A stretch of DNA of 61,891 nucleotides from a virus: positions 1 to 61,891 of the IMG/VR virus record IMGVR_UViG_3300037242_000090; one strand, written 5' to 3'. Below are positions 28,614 through 37,947 of this stretch, piece after piece. A program made the position numbers and the translations under genes. Position 1 is the first letter of the stretch. Every line of letters begins with the position of its first letter. The notes under the pieces were generated by a model, which saw only the letters and a list, made by a program, of their open reading frames with translations, was not told the DNA's origin and searched no databases.

Positions 28614-28620
28614 TGGTTTT

Positions 28621-28643
28621 GGTGATTATATACTTGGCTCACC
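28621..28643 (+). repeat. Solo 23-bp left inverted repeat
   Basis: GGTGATTATATACTTGGC then TCACC, the same tip as at 2247. It begins 8 bases after the beta-helix gene stop. No opposite-orientation partner was found to the right within the next few kb, so it marks an element remnant, perhaps one that delivered the minus-strand gene at 28654. Confidence 0.6.
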
Positions 28644-28653
28644 TTACCACGCC

Positions 28654-28854
28654 CTATAGAAAATTGTCCATATCCGGCTCTGGATCGGGAGGGTCTTCAA
28701 CGCCCGACCCGCCGCACCGTGAACAGGTCCGCTCCGCGTCGTCGTCGCCTGTGATTGTTCCCATACCAGCGCATTCGGGGCATTCAATGCCTTCCGCATC
28801 GGGCGGACCGTATTTCCAGTCGTCCGGCTCAATTGGGCATTCGTGTAGTCCCAT
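28654..28854 (-). CDS. DnaJ-type zinc-finger protein, 66 aa
   Basis: IECPECAGMGTITGDDDAER then TCSRCGGSGVEDPP has CxxCxGxG and CxxCxGxG motifs, the cysteine-rich module of DnaJ. It lacks a J-domain. Opposite strand to its neighbours and next to a solo inverted repeat, so it may be displaced cargo. It could act as a protein-binding module. Confidence 0.7.
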   Translation of the reverse strand: MGLHECPIEPDDWKYGPPDAEGIECPECAGMGTITGDDDAERTCSRCGGSGVEDPPDPEPDMDNFL

Positions 28855-28929
28855 TACTTATTCCCCTTGCGGCGTGGCCGCTGTTTGGGTTTGAAACTAA
28901 CAATTATACCTGAAACCAACCGGAGCGAT

Positions 28930-30405
28930 ATGTTTCGAACGCTCATTGAACATCTTGAACCGCGCCGCCTGCTCTCGGCCAGCACTCCCGTAGCACCACC
29001 ACCTGGGAAGCTGCCGGTACAAATATTTGTAGAGGATGCGTGGAACAACACCACCATCACCGCTGAGTCCGCACCGTTTCAGGCATCGTTCAGCGCAACG
29101 CCCTACCAGAACGATGAGAATGTGGTGATTGGTTTGTCCAATGGGCCGGCTAGCGCCTACGCGGACTTGGCCGCGATCGTTCGGTTCAATCCAACCGGGC
29201 AAATCGACGTGCGCGACGGCTCGAATTACCAGGCCGACAACACGGTAAATTACGTTGCGGACACGGTGTACAAATTCACGATGGACGTGAACCCGGCGAA
29301 CCAGACATACGGTGTGTACGTCACGCCCGCCGGCGGTTCGCAAATCGAGCTGGCATCGAATTACGCGTTCCGAACCGAGCAGGCGACCACCTCGACCTTG
29401 AATAACCTGGGCGATTATGCCCTGGCCGGCAATGCGGGCGTGAGCGGCCTCGTGGTGGCGCCGCTGGCGACATCGCCCCCCCCGCCACCGCCCATCGTTG
29501 GGAATCCTGGGAGTGCCGGTCCAACGGATATGCCGAACGCATCGAACACGGGCCCGCAGGGCGGCACTTCGTTGACGCCCTACTATGGCATTCTCGATAC
29601 AACGGCCAATGGGCAGGTCATCAAAGACCTGGCGATTCAACCGGGCGACGGCGACATCATTGGGCAGATCAACGTTTTCAACGACAACGTCACCATCGAC
29701 GACTGCACGATCGACGGTGGCGCGGTTGGCCCGGGCACAAAGGGTGGATCTGCCTGGATCATTAAAATAATGCCCGGTGTAACGGGGACGGTCATCGAGA
29801 ATTGCTCCATAACCGAAACGGGCGATGGCGAAGTCTGCGTCACGGTTTGTGGGAACAACACCACGATCAGCAATTGCCAGTTCTTTAACACCGCCGGTTC
29901 GGTGTTCATGTTGGACGCCAGCAATGTGACAGTGGAGGGAAACTGGTTGTATGAAATTGGTTTCGATGCCGTAGGGACGGACAACAGCGATGATCCAGCC
30001 GATTTTCATGTGGACGATTGCTTCCTGGAGTCCGGCACAGGCGACATCATTGAGAATAACCTTTTCGACACACCGTGGCAGACAACGATTAACGGTGTGG
30101 AGTATGGCGACACAACAGATTTTTTCATTGACCCATTCGCGTCCACCGATGTTGTCGGTACGGTACTAATCCAAAACAACTACCTAGCCGGCGGCGGTTC
30201 GTACATTTTTTATTGCATGGGTCAAGGCACTGTGACCTTTGCGAACAACGAGATTGCATCGGGCTATCACGATGGGATTATCTATCCATCGTATGTAGGC
30301 GACGAAATAAATTGGTCGAACAACGTTCTTGCGCCGAGCGGACAGCAGCTTTCCGCCCCCGTGGTATCTGGGACGCACTTGGTAACGGACGCGCAGCCCG
30401 CGTGA
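28930..30405 (+). CDS. Secreted beta-helix protein with planctomycete LEPRRLLSA signal, 491 aa
   Basis: The N-terminus MFRTLIEHLEPRRLLSASTP carries the motif found at the start of many planctomycete secreted and surface proteins. A beta-sandwich-like part (30-180) is followed by a proline hinge and a right-handed beta-helix (VIKDLAIQPGDGDIIGQINV, NTTISNCQFFNTAGSVFM, ASNVTVEGNWLYEIGFDA). A phage protein with this host export motif is probably displayed on the infected or lysogenic cell, or was taken from the host. GGAG upstream (ACCGGAGCGAT) supports ATG 28930. Confidence 0.75.
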   Translation: MFRTLIEHLEPRRLLSASTPVAPPPGKLPVQIFVEDAWNNTTITAESAPFQASFSATPYQNDENVVIGLSNGPASAYADLAAIVRFNPTGQIDVRDGSNYQADNTVNYVADTVYKFTMDVNPANQTYGVYVTPAGGSQIELASNYAFRTEQATTSTLNNLGDYALAGNAGVSGLVVAPLATSPPPPPPIVGNPGSAGPTDMPNASNTGPQGGTSLTPYYGILDTTANGQVIKDLAIQPGDGDIIGQINVFNDNVTIDDCTIDGGAVGPGTKGGSAWIIKIMPGVTGTVIENCSITETGDGEVCVTVCGNNTTISNCQFFNTAGSVFMLDASNVTVEGNWLYEIGFDAVGTDNSDDPADFHVDDCFLESGTGDIIENNLFDTPWQTTINGVEYGDTTDFFIDPFASTDVVGTVLIQNNYLAGGGSYIFYCMGQGTVTFANNEIASGYHDGIIYPSYVGDEINWSNNVLAPSGQQLSAPVVSGTHLVTDAQPA

Positions 30406-30492
30406 TGATTCTCCAAAAAGTCCGGCCAGCGCAACGCAACTGTGCTGTCCGGACTACCTAAAACACTACACCGCTTAAGCGCATACTCACGC

Positions 30493-30732
30493 ATGAGAGA
30501 CGAAATCCTAGTACGCGCCATCGTTGGCGGGACGACGCTGGTCCTGATGGCGCTGGACATCTTTCTCGTCTGGACGGGTCGCGCATCAATCACCAGTCAG
30601 TGCCGCTGGCTCAACGAAAAGACGCAGTACTTGTTCGCGCTGGTGCTGGCGTCGATATGGGTCCACCTGTTCATTTACCCACTGGTCAAGCGATGGCTGG
30701 CATGGCACACCCTGATACCGCAGGGGAAATAA
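30493..30732 (+). CDS. Two-helix membrane protein, 79 aa
   Basis: RAIVGGTTLVLMALDIFLVW and QYLFALVLASIWVHLFIYPL are membrane helices. Weak ribosome site at ATG 30493. Another holin-sized protein in the 23-31 kb membrane cluster. Confidence 0.5.
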   Translation: MRDEILVRAIVGGTTLVLMALDIFLVWTGRASITSQCRWLNEKTQYLFALVLASIWVHLFIYPLVKRWLAWHTLIPQGK

Positions 30733-30785
30733 TCTGCCCTGAGCAATGCGTCGGCTTCACTGAAATTATTCTTTGGAGGTTGAAG

Positions 30786-30923
30786 ATGAAGGGTTATCAC
30801 AAAGTTCCATTTCGTAGTATCTATTGCGACACTTGGCGCAGTTGGCTTGCTGAGACAATTTACTGTTTGATTGTGTTGAAGCTGGAGCTGCCAAAGCCCC
30901 GATTGAGTGCGGCCCAAAAATAA
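30786..30923 (+). CDS. Small protein with hydrophobic segment, 45 aa
   Basis: GGAGG precedes ATG 30786. MKGYHKVPFRSIYCDTWRSW is followed by LAETIYCLIVLKLEL, a short amphipathic or membrane segment. The stop overlaps the ATG at 30923. Confidence 0.5.
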   Translation: MKGYHKVPFRSIYCDTWRSWLAETIYCLIVLKLELPKPRLSAAQK

Positions 30924-31384
30924 TGTACCGCACCATCGCCATCCTCGGCGCACTGTTTCTCGAATGGCTGCTGATCATCGTGGCCATCGTGTTTTTGATT
31001 AACCGTGCGCGCCACGGCCAGACGCAGGAGTTTCCCGCCAAGCCGGTAAGGCCAGCGCCACCTGCGCAGGCACCCGCGCCCGCACAGAAGCCCATCGATG
31101 GCGCGATTTTCCGTCGCCACGAATACATCCGCAATGGAAAGAAAATTGACTGCTGGCTAAACGAACATGGCCAGCCCAAACAGATAATTGGGATTGCTCC
31201 GACTTCGTTCAAGCATCCGTTCACGCATGAACCGTGTCTTGCGATGGTGGGCTTTGTGATTGATGCCTGGAATCTGGCGGACGCGTGGGCGGTCTTCGAC
31301 CGCTTGGCAGCTCAAGCCCAGCGAGATTTCCACTGTGGGCGTAGAAAGCTGGAACTTCAAATGATGCGGGGAGAATCCATATAA
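30923..31384 (+). CDS. N-terminally membrane-anchored protein, 153 aa
   Basis: One N-terminal membrane helix (AILGALFLEWLLIIVAIVFL), a Pro/Ala linker (residues 38-60), then a soluble domain (FRRHEYIRNGKKIDCWLNEH, VIDAWNLADAWAVFDRLAAQ). This could be a spanin-like or tail-associated protein; it overlaps the pectate-lyase-fold gene start. Confidence 0.5.
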   Translation: MYRTIAILGALFLEWLLIIVAIVFLINRARHGQTQEFPAKPVRPAPPAQAPAPAQKPIDGAIFRRHEYIRNGKKIDCWLNEHGQPKQIIGIAPTSFKHPFTHEPCLAMVGFVIDAWNLADAWAVFDRLAAQAQRDFHCGRRKLELQMMRGESI

Positions 31385-32430
31385 TGCCATTTGCGCCTAC
31401 GACACCACCGCCCGCATCTACGCCGATTCTTCTGCCCATCAACGTCAAGAATTATGGTGCGCGTGGCGACGGCGTTACTCCCGACGATGCCGCTATCCGT
31501 CTGGCAATCGCCACGGCGGTGGGGCTCGGTAAGCCGCTGGCCAGCAATTCCACGTTAATCAGCTACGTTCCGTCGATCTACTTCCCACCCGGAAACTATC
31601 TGACGGCGCAGCCGGGAACGTTTAACCCAACAGTACCAGTCGGCAATTCAATCCAGGGTCTTGCTTTCGTCGGTGACGCTTACGGCAACACGCAAATCAC
31701 GGTCAGCGCGGCGACATACGCCGTCGGGCCTACGGATTGGTTATTCAACAATCTCAATCTGGCGTCGCTGGTCAGCTTCAAGAACATTCAGTTTGTGGGC
31801 GGCACGGGTACGGAGCAGTGCATGTATTTTGCCTGCACTGCGGGCGGCCGCGTCTACGACTCCCGATTTGAAGACTGTGATTTCAGGAACTTCGCCCAGG
31901 CGCTTCTCTACGGTGGGTCACAGAACACCTCGGAGAATAAATTCACGCGCACCTCGTTCTTCCTGGGCCCGAACCAGACGGGCATCACGATAGACAATGA
32001 GCAGTCTGTCAACTTCGACTTCAACGTGCTGAACGTGGGCGCGAACGGGGGCGGGACGTTCATCAACCTGATGCAGGGGGGTTTCATCAAGGCGCGGGAC
32101 ATCAACGCCTCGCTGCTCGGCGGTGGCGTGCTGTTGCAGACTCAGCCGCCCAACGCCGGCATCGGGCGCAATAACGACGGCATCTTCTTTGACGGGATGC
32201 GATGCGAGGTGTCGGGAGCCGCCCAGGTCGCGGTCGTGCAGAACAGTTTTCGCATGACGATCCAGAACTCCATGATCGGTCCGGTTCTTGGGGCGTACAC
32301 GGGAACCACGGGCCACTTGGCGGTGACAAACGGCAGCACGATCAAGTGCAAGAACTGCATTTACGATCCGTTGATAATCACTTTTGGTGCGGGCGTGACA
32401 TTCGACTCGGATTGCAGCTCGGCGAATTAA
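31384..32430 (+). CDS. Pectate-lyase-fold tailspike-like protein, 348 aa
   Basis: INVKNYGARGDGVTPDDAAI is the hallmark start of the Pectate_lyase_3 domain of phage tailspikes, here at residues 19-38. Beta-helix coils follow (VSFKNIQFVGGTGTEQCMYF, RVYDSRFEDCDFRNFAQALL). It likely binds and cleaves a surface polysaccharide. It is compact, with no clear virion-anchoring domain beyond ~15 residues. Confidence 0.8.
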   Translation: MPFAPTTPPPASTPILLPINVKNYGARGDGVTPDDAAIRLAIATAVGLGKPLASNSTLISYVPSIYFPPGNYLTAQPGTFNPTVPVGNSIQGLAFVGDAYGNTQITVSAATYAVGPTDWLFNNLNLASLVSFKNIQFVGGTGTEQCMYFACTAGGRVYDSRFEDCDFRNFAQALLYGGSQNTSENKFTRTSFFLGPNQTGITIDNEQSVNFDFNVLNVGANGGGTFINLMQGGFIKARDINASLLGGGVLLQTQPPNAGIGRNNDGIFFDGMRCEVSGAAQVAVVQNSFRMTIQNSMIGPVLGAYTGTTGHLAVTNGSTIKCKNCIYDPLIITFGAGVTFDSDCSSAN

Positions 32431-32458
32431 GGCGCGTGAGCGGCGCGGGTGTTGGCAG

Positions 32459-33235
32459 TTATTTATCGAGTAACGGCGCGAGGCGTGATTCCAGCCTCAC
32501 GCAACCCAGGCCCATCGGATGGATACCGTCAGGCGCGAGGGAAGAATCGAGCTGGCCCGTTGCGTCTTGGGCCGCCGAGCCGACATCCACAAAACCGACG
32601 CCTTCTCCGGAGGCCATGGTTTTCAGCCGAGCATTAAGCTCGCCGATAATGGGATTCATCGCCGTCGTCGATGGCTTTCCCAAGGGCAACAGGGCGACAA
32701 CGACAATGCGCGTCTGCGGCGATCCCGACTTCAATCGGTCGATGATTTGTCGGTAGGTCTGGGCGACCTGCGAAGGCGGACGGTCCTTGGTCAGATCGTT
32801 GATCCCGCACCAGAGGAAAAGCTGGCGTGGGTGAAGGTCGATCAGGTTTTGCTCTCTGTCGAGCAAGCCCTCCGCCGTCTCTCCGGCGATGCATCGGTCG
32901 CGAATGTCGGGCAATGCGGCGTGCCAAGCCGCATCGGCATCACCCTCGTGGTCGCGGTCCAGCTCGAAGGCGAGCAGGGCGGCTGGGATGCTGTCGCCCG
33001 CGAAGACGATACATCCACGCGGCGCGCGAAGTGTCTGAAACCGGGCGTCTGACCAATCACGGAAAAAAGGATGGTAAGCCAGCGCGTTGCCGGGCGCGAT
33101 CTTTTTCCGCTGCTCCGCCACTTCGTGCCGAACGGCCAGGGCAATGCCAGCGACGTTTAGAAGCAGCGATGCGAACACCAGGCCAATACAAACGGCGTCT
33201 AGAAGCGGCGATGCGAACCGTGTCCATTTAAGCAT
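32459..33235 (-). CDS. SGNH-type hydrolase, membrane-anchored, 258 aa
   Basis: An N-terminal membrane helix (LLDAVCIGLVFASLLLNVAG) is followed by an SGNH esterase. Block I is IVFAGDSIPAALL (Ser nucleophile), block III is WCGINDLT and block V is DGIHPMGLG with Asp and His. The usual block II glycine is less clear. Opposite strand to the surrounding tail genes, so it is possibly a moron or conversion gene that modifies host surface acyl groups. Confidence 0.8.
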   Translation of the reverse strand: MLKWTRFASPLLDAVCIGLVFASLLLNVAGIALAVRHEVAEQRKKIAPGNALAYHPFFRDWSDARFQTLRAPRGCIVFAGDSIPAALLAFELDRDHEGDADAAWHAALPDIRDRCIAGETAEGLLDREQNLIDLHPRQLFLWCGINDLTKDRPPSQVAQTYRQIIDRLKSGSPQTRIVVVALLPLGKPSTTAMNPIIGELNARLKTMASGEGVGFVDVGSAAQDATGQLDSSLAPDGIHPMGLGCVRLESRLAPLLDK

Positions 33236-33259
33236 TCGGGAATCTCCTGCTGAGCAATT

Positions 33260-33724
33260 ATGCCACGAAACAACATAGCCGGCATCATCGGCTCGATTTT
33301 CCAGCGCCGCCGCTGCAAGGTTACGCGGGTGTGGTGGGGCGCCTTAACGGGAACAGCATCACAGTTTATCCTGTCCTATTCGTCGTCGACACCATCGAAC
33401 GGTAACTTTTTTTCCACCACAGATTACAACGAAATGATCCTTCATGCGGTGGCGCAGACGCCCGGGGCGAGCTACGCGAACATGACGGGTCTTACCGTGC
33501 TGCTGCAAAAGTTCAGCCCCGTATCCCAGGACTGGATCACGCTTCAGACGCTCAGTGTTGGCGCTTTAACGGGCGGACCCGCCGGCAACGGGACCGGCAC
33601 TTATTCGTGGGGTTCGCCTGGGATTTATACCAATTTTGGCGATCTGTGTCGCGTTGCCGTCTATGGCAGTGGTAGTTCCCCTGGGGCTGGATACCTGCAC
33701 ATCTTTGCCACGATGAAGGGATGA
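33260..33724 (+). CDS. Hypothetical structural protein, 154 aa
   Basis: Predicted beta-rich (VTRVWWGALTGTASQFILSY, YANMTGLTVLLQKFSPVSQD), with Gly/Ser-rich ends. It lies directly before the plus-strand SGNH gene and probably belongs to the receptor-binding apparatus. Confidence 0.55.
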   Translation: MPRNNIAGIIGSIFQRRRCKVTRVWWGALTGTASQFILSYSSSTPSNGNFFSTTDYNEMILHAVAQTPGASYANMTGLTVLLQKFSPVSQDWITLQTLSVGALTGGPAGNGTGTYSWGSPGIYTNFGDLCRVAVYGSGSSPGAGYLHIFATMKG

Positions 33725-33725
33725 A

Positions 33726-35024
33726 ATGAGCGCACTTACCGTTACATCCCTTCTGAATTCAAATAGCTCCGTGACCTTGACGGGAACTTGGGCCAACTCA
33801 AGCAATACCGGGTCTAATCCGCTTTCGACCAACGTAAAGGTAACAACACATGTTGGCGATACGGCGACCGTTGTATTCACCGGCAGGGCGCTCTATCTTT
33901 TGACGGAGACCTACCAGACTCGTGGACCATTTACAGTCACGATCGACGGCAATCCCGTAACCGGCGACTTCCACTGCCAGAACTCACCCACGGCGGCTAC
34001 CGATTCGTTGTTGTCCAATCCCGGCGGCGCGTATTATGATCGGGTACTCGTTCCTATCGCCAGCGGGTTGACCGATAACGTTTCGCACACCGCGGTTTTG
34101 ACTTGCGCGCAGACGACCGTAAGAAGCGTAGCCGGCGCGAGTGGTCTAGCCGTTGACGCCTTTATTGTGGTGAGCGGTCAGCAGCTTAGTCCTACGGCGG
34201 GGATTTATGTTCCGCTGGGCGATAGCTGGGGAACGGGCGGTGGTCAGCCTTACTTTTACGATTTTGTATATCCCTACGTTGTCACCCGCGCGCTTCAGGC
34301 CGCGCTACAGCGGTCTATCACGATCCAGAACGGGTGTCGCTCTGGTTCGCTTTACTGTGCAAGCGCGGGTACCGGGGCCGTCGGCGGCATGTCTCGATTA
34401 TTCACCGGCGATGACACATGGGGCACCGCCGCTGTCAACGGGCTTTACGGGTTGCTCTCGTTTTCGCCGGAATTTGTGACGATCTTATTCGGCGCTAACG
34501 ATCTGCGCAGTGAAGCAAGCGGCGGCTCTTATACCGCCAACGGCGTTTCTGCGGCCGACTACGCGCGGCATGTGGTTGGTACGCTCCAATTCATGCAGGA
34601 TACTTTGGACGTGGTTGGGACGTATGGAACGCCCGTGAAGGTGGCGATTGGTACGCCGCCCTATTTGCCGCCGAATATGTTATGGGATTCCGTTCAGACC
34701 TACGCGGGTTCATCGACCTTTACCATCGCTGGCCTGGACAACGTTGAATTTGCGGTCGCACTGACTCGGCGAGTGTGCGACAGATATTCGTGGGTGCGTT
34801 GTGCCGGAATCTTCGAAGCGATGCAATACAACGATAGTTTGCTGATCCCCAACGCCAACACCGGCCAATCGGTTTATGGCTATAACAACGTCACATATAC
34901 AACCGATACCGGGTTGCATCCTTCCGAGCCGGCCAGTGGACTTATAGGCGAGGAGTTCGCGTCGACGTTGTTAGGCTTGACCTTCGATCAGCCAAACTAC
35001 AACCCGAATTTCTTCGCGCGGTAA
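33726..35024 (+). CDS. SGNH/GDSL-like esterase with beta-sandwich, 432 aa
   Basis: Residues 1-150 form a beta-sandwich or carbohydrate-binding-like domain. The hydrolase follows: block I IYVPLGDSWGTGG (nucleophile in GDSW), block III FGANDLRSE and block V DTGLHPSEPA. It probably deacetylates host surface glycan during adsorption. The short 1-base gap to the previous gene and 3-base gap to the fibre gene point to one transcript. Confidence 0.8.
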   Translation: MSALTVTSLLNSNSSVTLTGTWANSSNTGSNPLSTNVKVTTHVGDTATVVFTGRALYLLTETYQTRGPFTVTIDGNPVTGDFHCQNSPTAATDSLLSNPGGAYYDRVLVPIASGLTDNVSHTAVLTCAQTTVRSVAGASGLAVDAFIVVSGQQLSPTAGIYVPLGDSWGTGGGQPYFYDFVYPYVVTRALQAALQRSITIQNGCRSGSLYCASAGTGAVGGMSRLFTGDDTWGTAAVNGLYGLLSFSPEFVTILFGANDLRSEASGGSYTANGVSAADYARHVVGTLQFMQDTLDVVGTYGTPVKVAIGTPPYLPPNMLWDSVQTYAGSSTFTIAGLDNVEFAVALTRRVCDRYSWVRCAGIFEAMQYNDSLLIPNANTGQSVYGYNNVTYTTDTGLHPSEPASGLIGEEFASTLLGLTFDQPNYNPNFFAR

Positions 35025-35027
35025 TCG

Positions 35028-37943
35028 ATGGCCAGCCTTCCCTATCCGTTCATGGTGCGCGACATTTACGGCAATCCGGTTGCTGGCGCAACCCTGACGG
35101 TATATGGCGTGACGGCGCTATCCAACGGTTCAACCGTTTCGGTTACGCCCACCACTCTTGATTTGGGTGATGGAGATTATGTCGCTTATTACGACGCGCA
35201 GGCGAACGGTGAGGCGAAGATCAAATTCACCGCGACCAAAAGCGGGGCGAACATAGCCGCGAATCCGGTTGTCATTGCCACGCTGGATAGCTCGCGGATT
35301 CAGACTTCGCTACCCGCTCCCGCCGCAGCGGCCTCGGGCGGTTTGCCCACCATCGGCGGAGGTTCTGGCCAGATCAACCCCGACGGCGCGGGCAACGTCA
35401 GTCTTTCCGCCGCCGCGCTGCAGACGATCGCGCAGGAACTTTGTGGCATCTCTGGAACGGTCTGGTTCGTCAGCACCGCAGGCAGCGACAGCAATACGGG
35501 AAAATCGTGGGGACAGGCGTTTCTCACACCCACCCACGCCGCATCGGTGGCCGTGGCCGGCGATCTGATCATCGTCGGGCCGGGAACATTCGCCCTGGGC
35601 GCTACCGCGATCAACCTGCCCGATCATGTTTCGATTTACGGGGCAGGGAAGTACGTCACCTTCATCACCAGCACGATCGCCAGCGATACGGGGATCGTCG
35701 CGCCGGGCAGTGATTCTGTGGTGCAGGACCTGAACATCACCGGCATCGCATCCTCGGGCGCGTTCCAGGCCCCGATCGGAAAGGCAAATGGGAATACCCC
35801 GACCTATGCGCTGATACGCCGCTGCAGCCTCAACGCCGACACCGACGGGATTTACTTTAACAACACGGTGGGCGGCGGCACGATCGACGTCGTCGATTGC
35901 GACATCAGCACCAAATACGACACGCTCAACGCCAGCCCCACGTTCGGCACGATCACCGTCAATTTCTACAACGTGCGCTCCAGCGCCGTCGGCCCCTCGG
36001 GCGGCTCTTCGGGACTGATTACCAGGGGCATCGTCGCGTCCGCCAACAGCATCGTGAACGTGTACGGCGGATATTCCTACGCCTCCAACAGCGGGGCGGG
36101 GCAGACGATCCTCTGCGCCGCGGCATCCGAGGGTGGCGGGCTTAATTGCTACGGCGTACGGTTCAACACCGTGCAATCCGGCTCGGCGACGACCAGCGCG
36201 GACGTGGTGAACGGGGGCGGCACGGTCACGCTGAGCGATTGCCTTGGCTCGGGAACCGGCGGCGCGGTGCAGACCAGCGGCACGATCAAGCTGCAAAATA
36301 CCTCCATTAGCGCGGCGGGACAGATCGCTTCGGGCGCGATCGCGGGGCCGCAGGCGTTTAACAACACCGGGCAGACAACCAACCTGCCGGTCGATGTTCA
36401 GACGATCAAGGGGCAAACCATCACGGCCACCGCTGGGTTCAGTTACGACGCCCAGACGACCGCTCAGACCAACATCGGCAATATTTCATCCGGCACAACG
36501 GTCATCCGCGCCAACGATTTTGGGGGCAATCACGTGGCGTTGGCATCGTCGATCCTGACCGGAGCGCAGATCGCAACCGCTGTCTGGCAGGATGCGACTT
36601 CCGGAGATTTCACGACCGCCGCCAGCGCCGGCAAGATGCTCATGACCACGTTGCCGGCCGACGTGCTGGCGATTCCCACCAATCCATACACGGGCACACC
36701 GCCCACAACGGCGCAAATTGCAACGGCGGTTTGGCAAGACGTGACCAGCGGAAGCGACTTCACAACGGCCAGCAGCATCGGGCTTCTGCTGGCGACCGAC
36801 ATCAACGCCACGATCAGCAGCCGCAGTACCTTCGCTGCCGGCGGCCCGGTCAACGCCACGCAGTGGGGCGGGGTGAACGTCACCGGCATGCCCATGCCGA
36901 CGTATACCCAGCCCACAGGGTTCCTCGCCGCGACGTTCCCGACGCTGGTCAGCAGCTATGCCGGTGGCGCGGTCGCCAGTGTCACCGCCGCGGTAACGGT
37001 TGCCGCCAGTGGCATCGCCAGCCCGCAGGCGTTTAACAACACAGGGCAGACGAGCTATCTGCCCGCTAACGTCATGCAGATCGACGGCCAATCCGCGCTG
37101 GCCAGCGGTAGCGTCACGTTCCCATCGATCATTGGCACAAGCACGCTCTCCGCTGGCGCTCAAATGGATCTGGTGAATTCGCCCAACGCCACCGCCCTGA
37201 GCGCGATCGCGACGGCGGTCTGGGCGGCCACCACACGCACACTCACTGGCTTTGGCTCATTAGTCGCCTCTATCGCCGCGGCGATCCTCAAGACGCCGGC
37301 GAACCTGCTGGCCACGGACTCCAATGGGAATGTAACTGGCACGATCGGCGGCTACGCCAGCGGCCAGGACCCGGCAACCTTGCTGACTAACAGCAGCGGA
37401 TATCTGGCGGCGGTAGCCAACGCGATATGGACGGCGGCTACACGCACGCTGAGTTCATTTGGAAGCTTTGTCAGCGCCATTGCGGCCGCAATTCTGAAAA
37501 CGCCGGCCAATCTTCTGGCCACCGACTCAAGCGGCAACGTGACGTTCAACAACGCCACGGGTCCGGTGAATGTCACGATTTATTCCCCGGTGGTGGCTCC
37601 GGGTGTGGTAGCCAATATTTACCGTGGTGACGATTATCTAGCCGCAGACGGGCTGGCGATCACCGGGCCGATTACTAATTACACTGGCCCGAGCCTCGCC
37701 GGCGCGACCGGGGAATTCAAGTTACTATCTATAGCTTCTCCGCAGGTAGCCACGGCTTTTGCAACAACCGCCGCGATTAACGTTAGCGGGACGAACGTAA
37801 CATTTAGTGCGGACATGCACGACACGGACACCGCAGACTTGTCCCCAGGTATTTACCCAGCCTTCTTCAAGGCCATCTTGGCGAGCGGAAGTGTCGCCAC
37901 TCGGGTTGTCGGCGTCGTGAACGTCTTGCAAGCTCCGCAATAG
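35028..37943 (+). CDS. Large fibre protein, 971 aa
   Basis: An N-terminal Ig-like segment (FMVRDIYGNPVAGATLTVYG) leads to a beta-helix (residues 140-450, TVWFVSTAGSDSNTGKSW). Internal repeats follow: AQIATAVWQD...SGDFTTA occurs twice, AFNNTGQT twice and ILKTPANLLATDS twice. The C-terminal domain (NIYRGDDYLAADGLAITGPI) resembles BppU-type baseplate N-domains. Probably the main receptor-binding or tail fibre. No chaperone gene follows. Confidence 0.75.
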   Translation: MASLPYPFMVRDIYGNPVAGATLTVYGVTALSNGSTVSVTPTTLDLGDGDYVAYYDAQANGEAKIKFTATKSGANIAANPVVIATLDSSRIQTSLPAPAAAASGGLPTIGGGSGQINPDGAGNVSLSAAALQTIAQELCGISGTVWFVSTAGSDSNTGKSWGQAFLTPTHAASVAVAGDLIIVGPGTFALGATAINLPDHVSIYGAGKYVTFITSTIASDTGIVAPGSDSVVQDLNITGIASSGAFQAPIGKANGNTPTYALIRRCSLNADTDGIYFNNTVGGGTIDVVDCDISTKYDTLNASPTFGTITVNFYNVRSSAVGPSGGSSGLITRGIVASANSIVNVYGGYSYASNSGAGQTILCAAASEGGGLNCYGVRFNTVQSGSATTSADVVNGGGTVTLSDCLGSGTGGAVQTSGTIKLQNTSISAAGQIASGAIAGPQAFNNTGQTTNLPVDVQTIKGQTITATAGFSYDAQTTAQTNIGNISSGTTVIRANDFGGNHVALASSILTGAQIATAVWQDATSGDFTTAASAGKMLMTTLPADVLAIPTNPYTGTPPTTAQIATAVWQDVTSGSDFTTASSIGLLLATDINATISSRSTFAAGGPVNATQWGGVNVTGMPMPTYTQPTGFLAATFPTLVSSYAGGAVASVTAAVTVAASGIASPQAFNNTGQTSYLPANVMQIDGQSALASGSVTFPSIIGTSTLSAGAQMDLVNSPNATALSAIATAVWAATTRTLTGFGSLVASIAAAILKTPANLLATDSNGNVTGTIGGYASGQDPATLLTNSSGYLAAVANAIWTAATRTLSSFGSFVSAIAAAILKTPANLLATDSSGNVTFNNATGPVNVTIYSPVVAPGVVANIYRGDDYLAADGLAITGPITNYTGPSLAGATGEFKLLSIASPQVATAFATTAAINVSGTNVTFSADMHDTDTADLSPGIYPAFFKAILASGSVATRVVGVVNVLQAPQ

Positions 37944-37947
37944 CCCG

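Noticed and set aside
28897-30009. 370-codon minus-strand open frame opposite the LEPRRLLSA protein
   Set aside because: Arg/Val-rich antisense translation without motifs; the plus strand has the clear signal motif and beta-helix.
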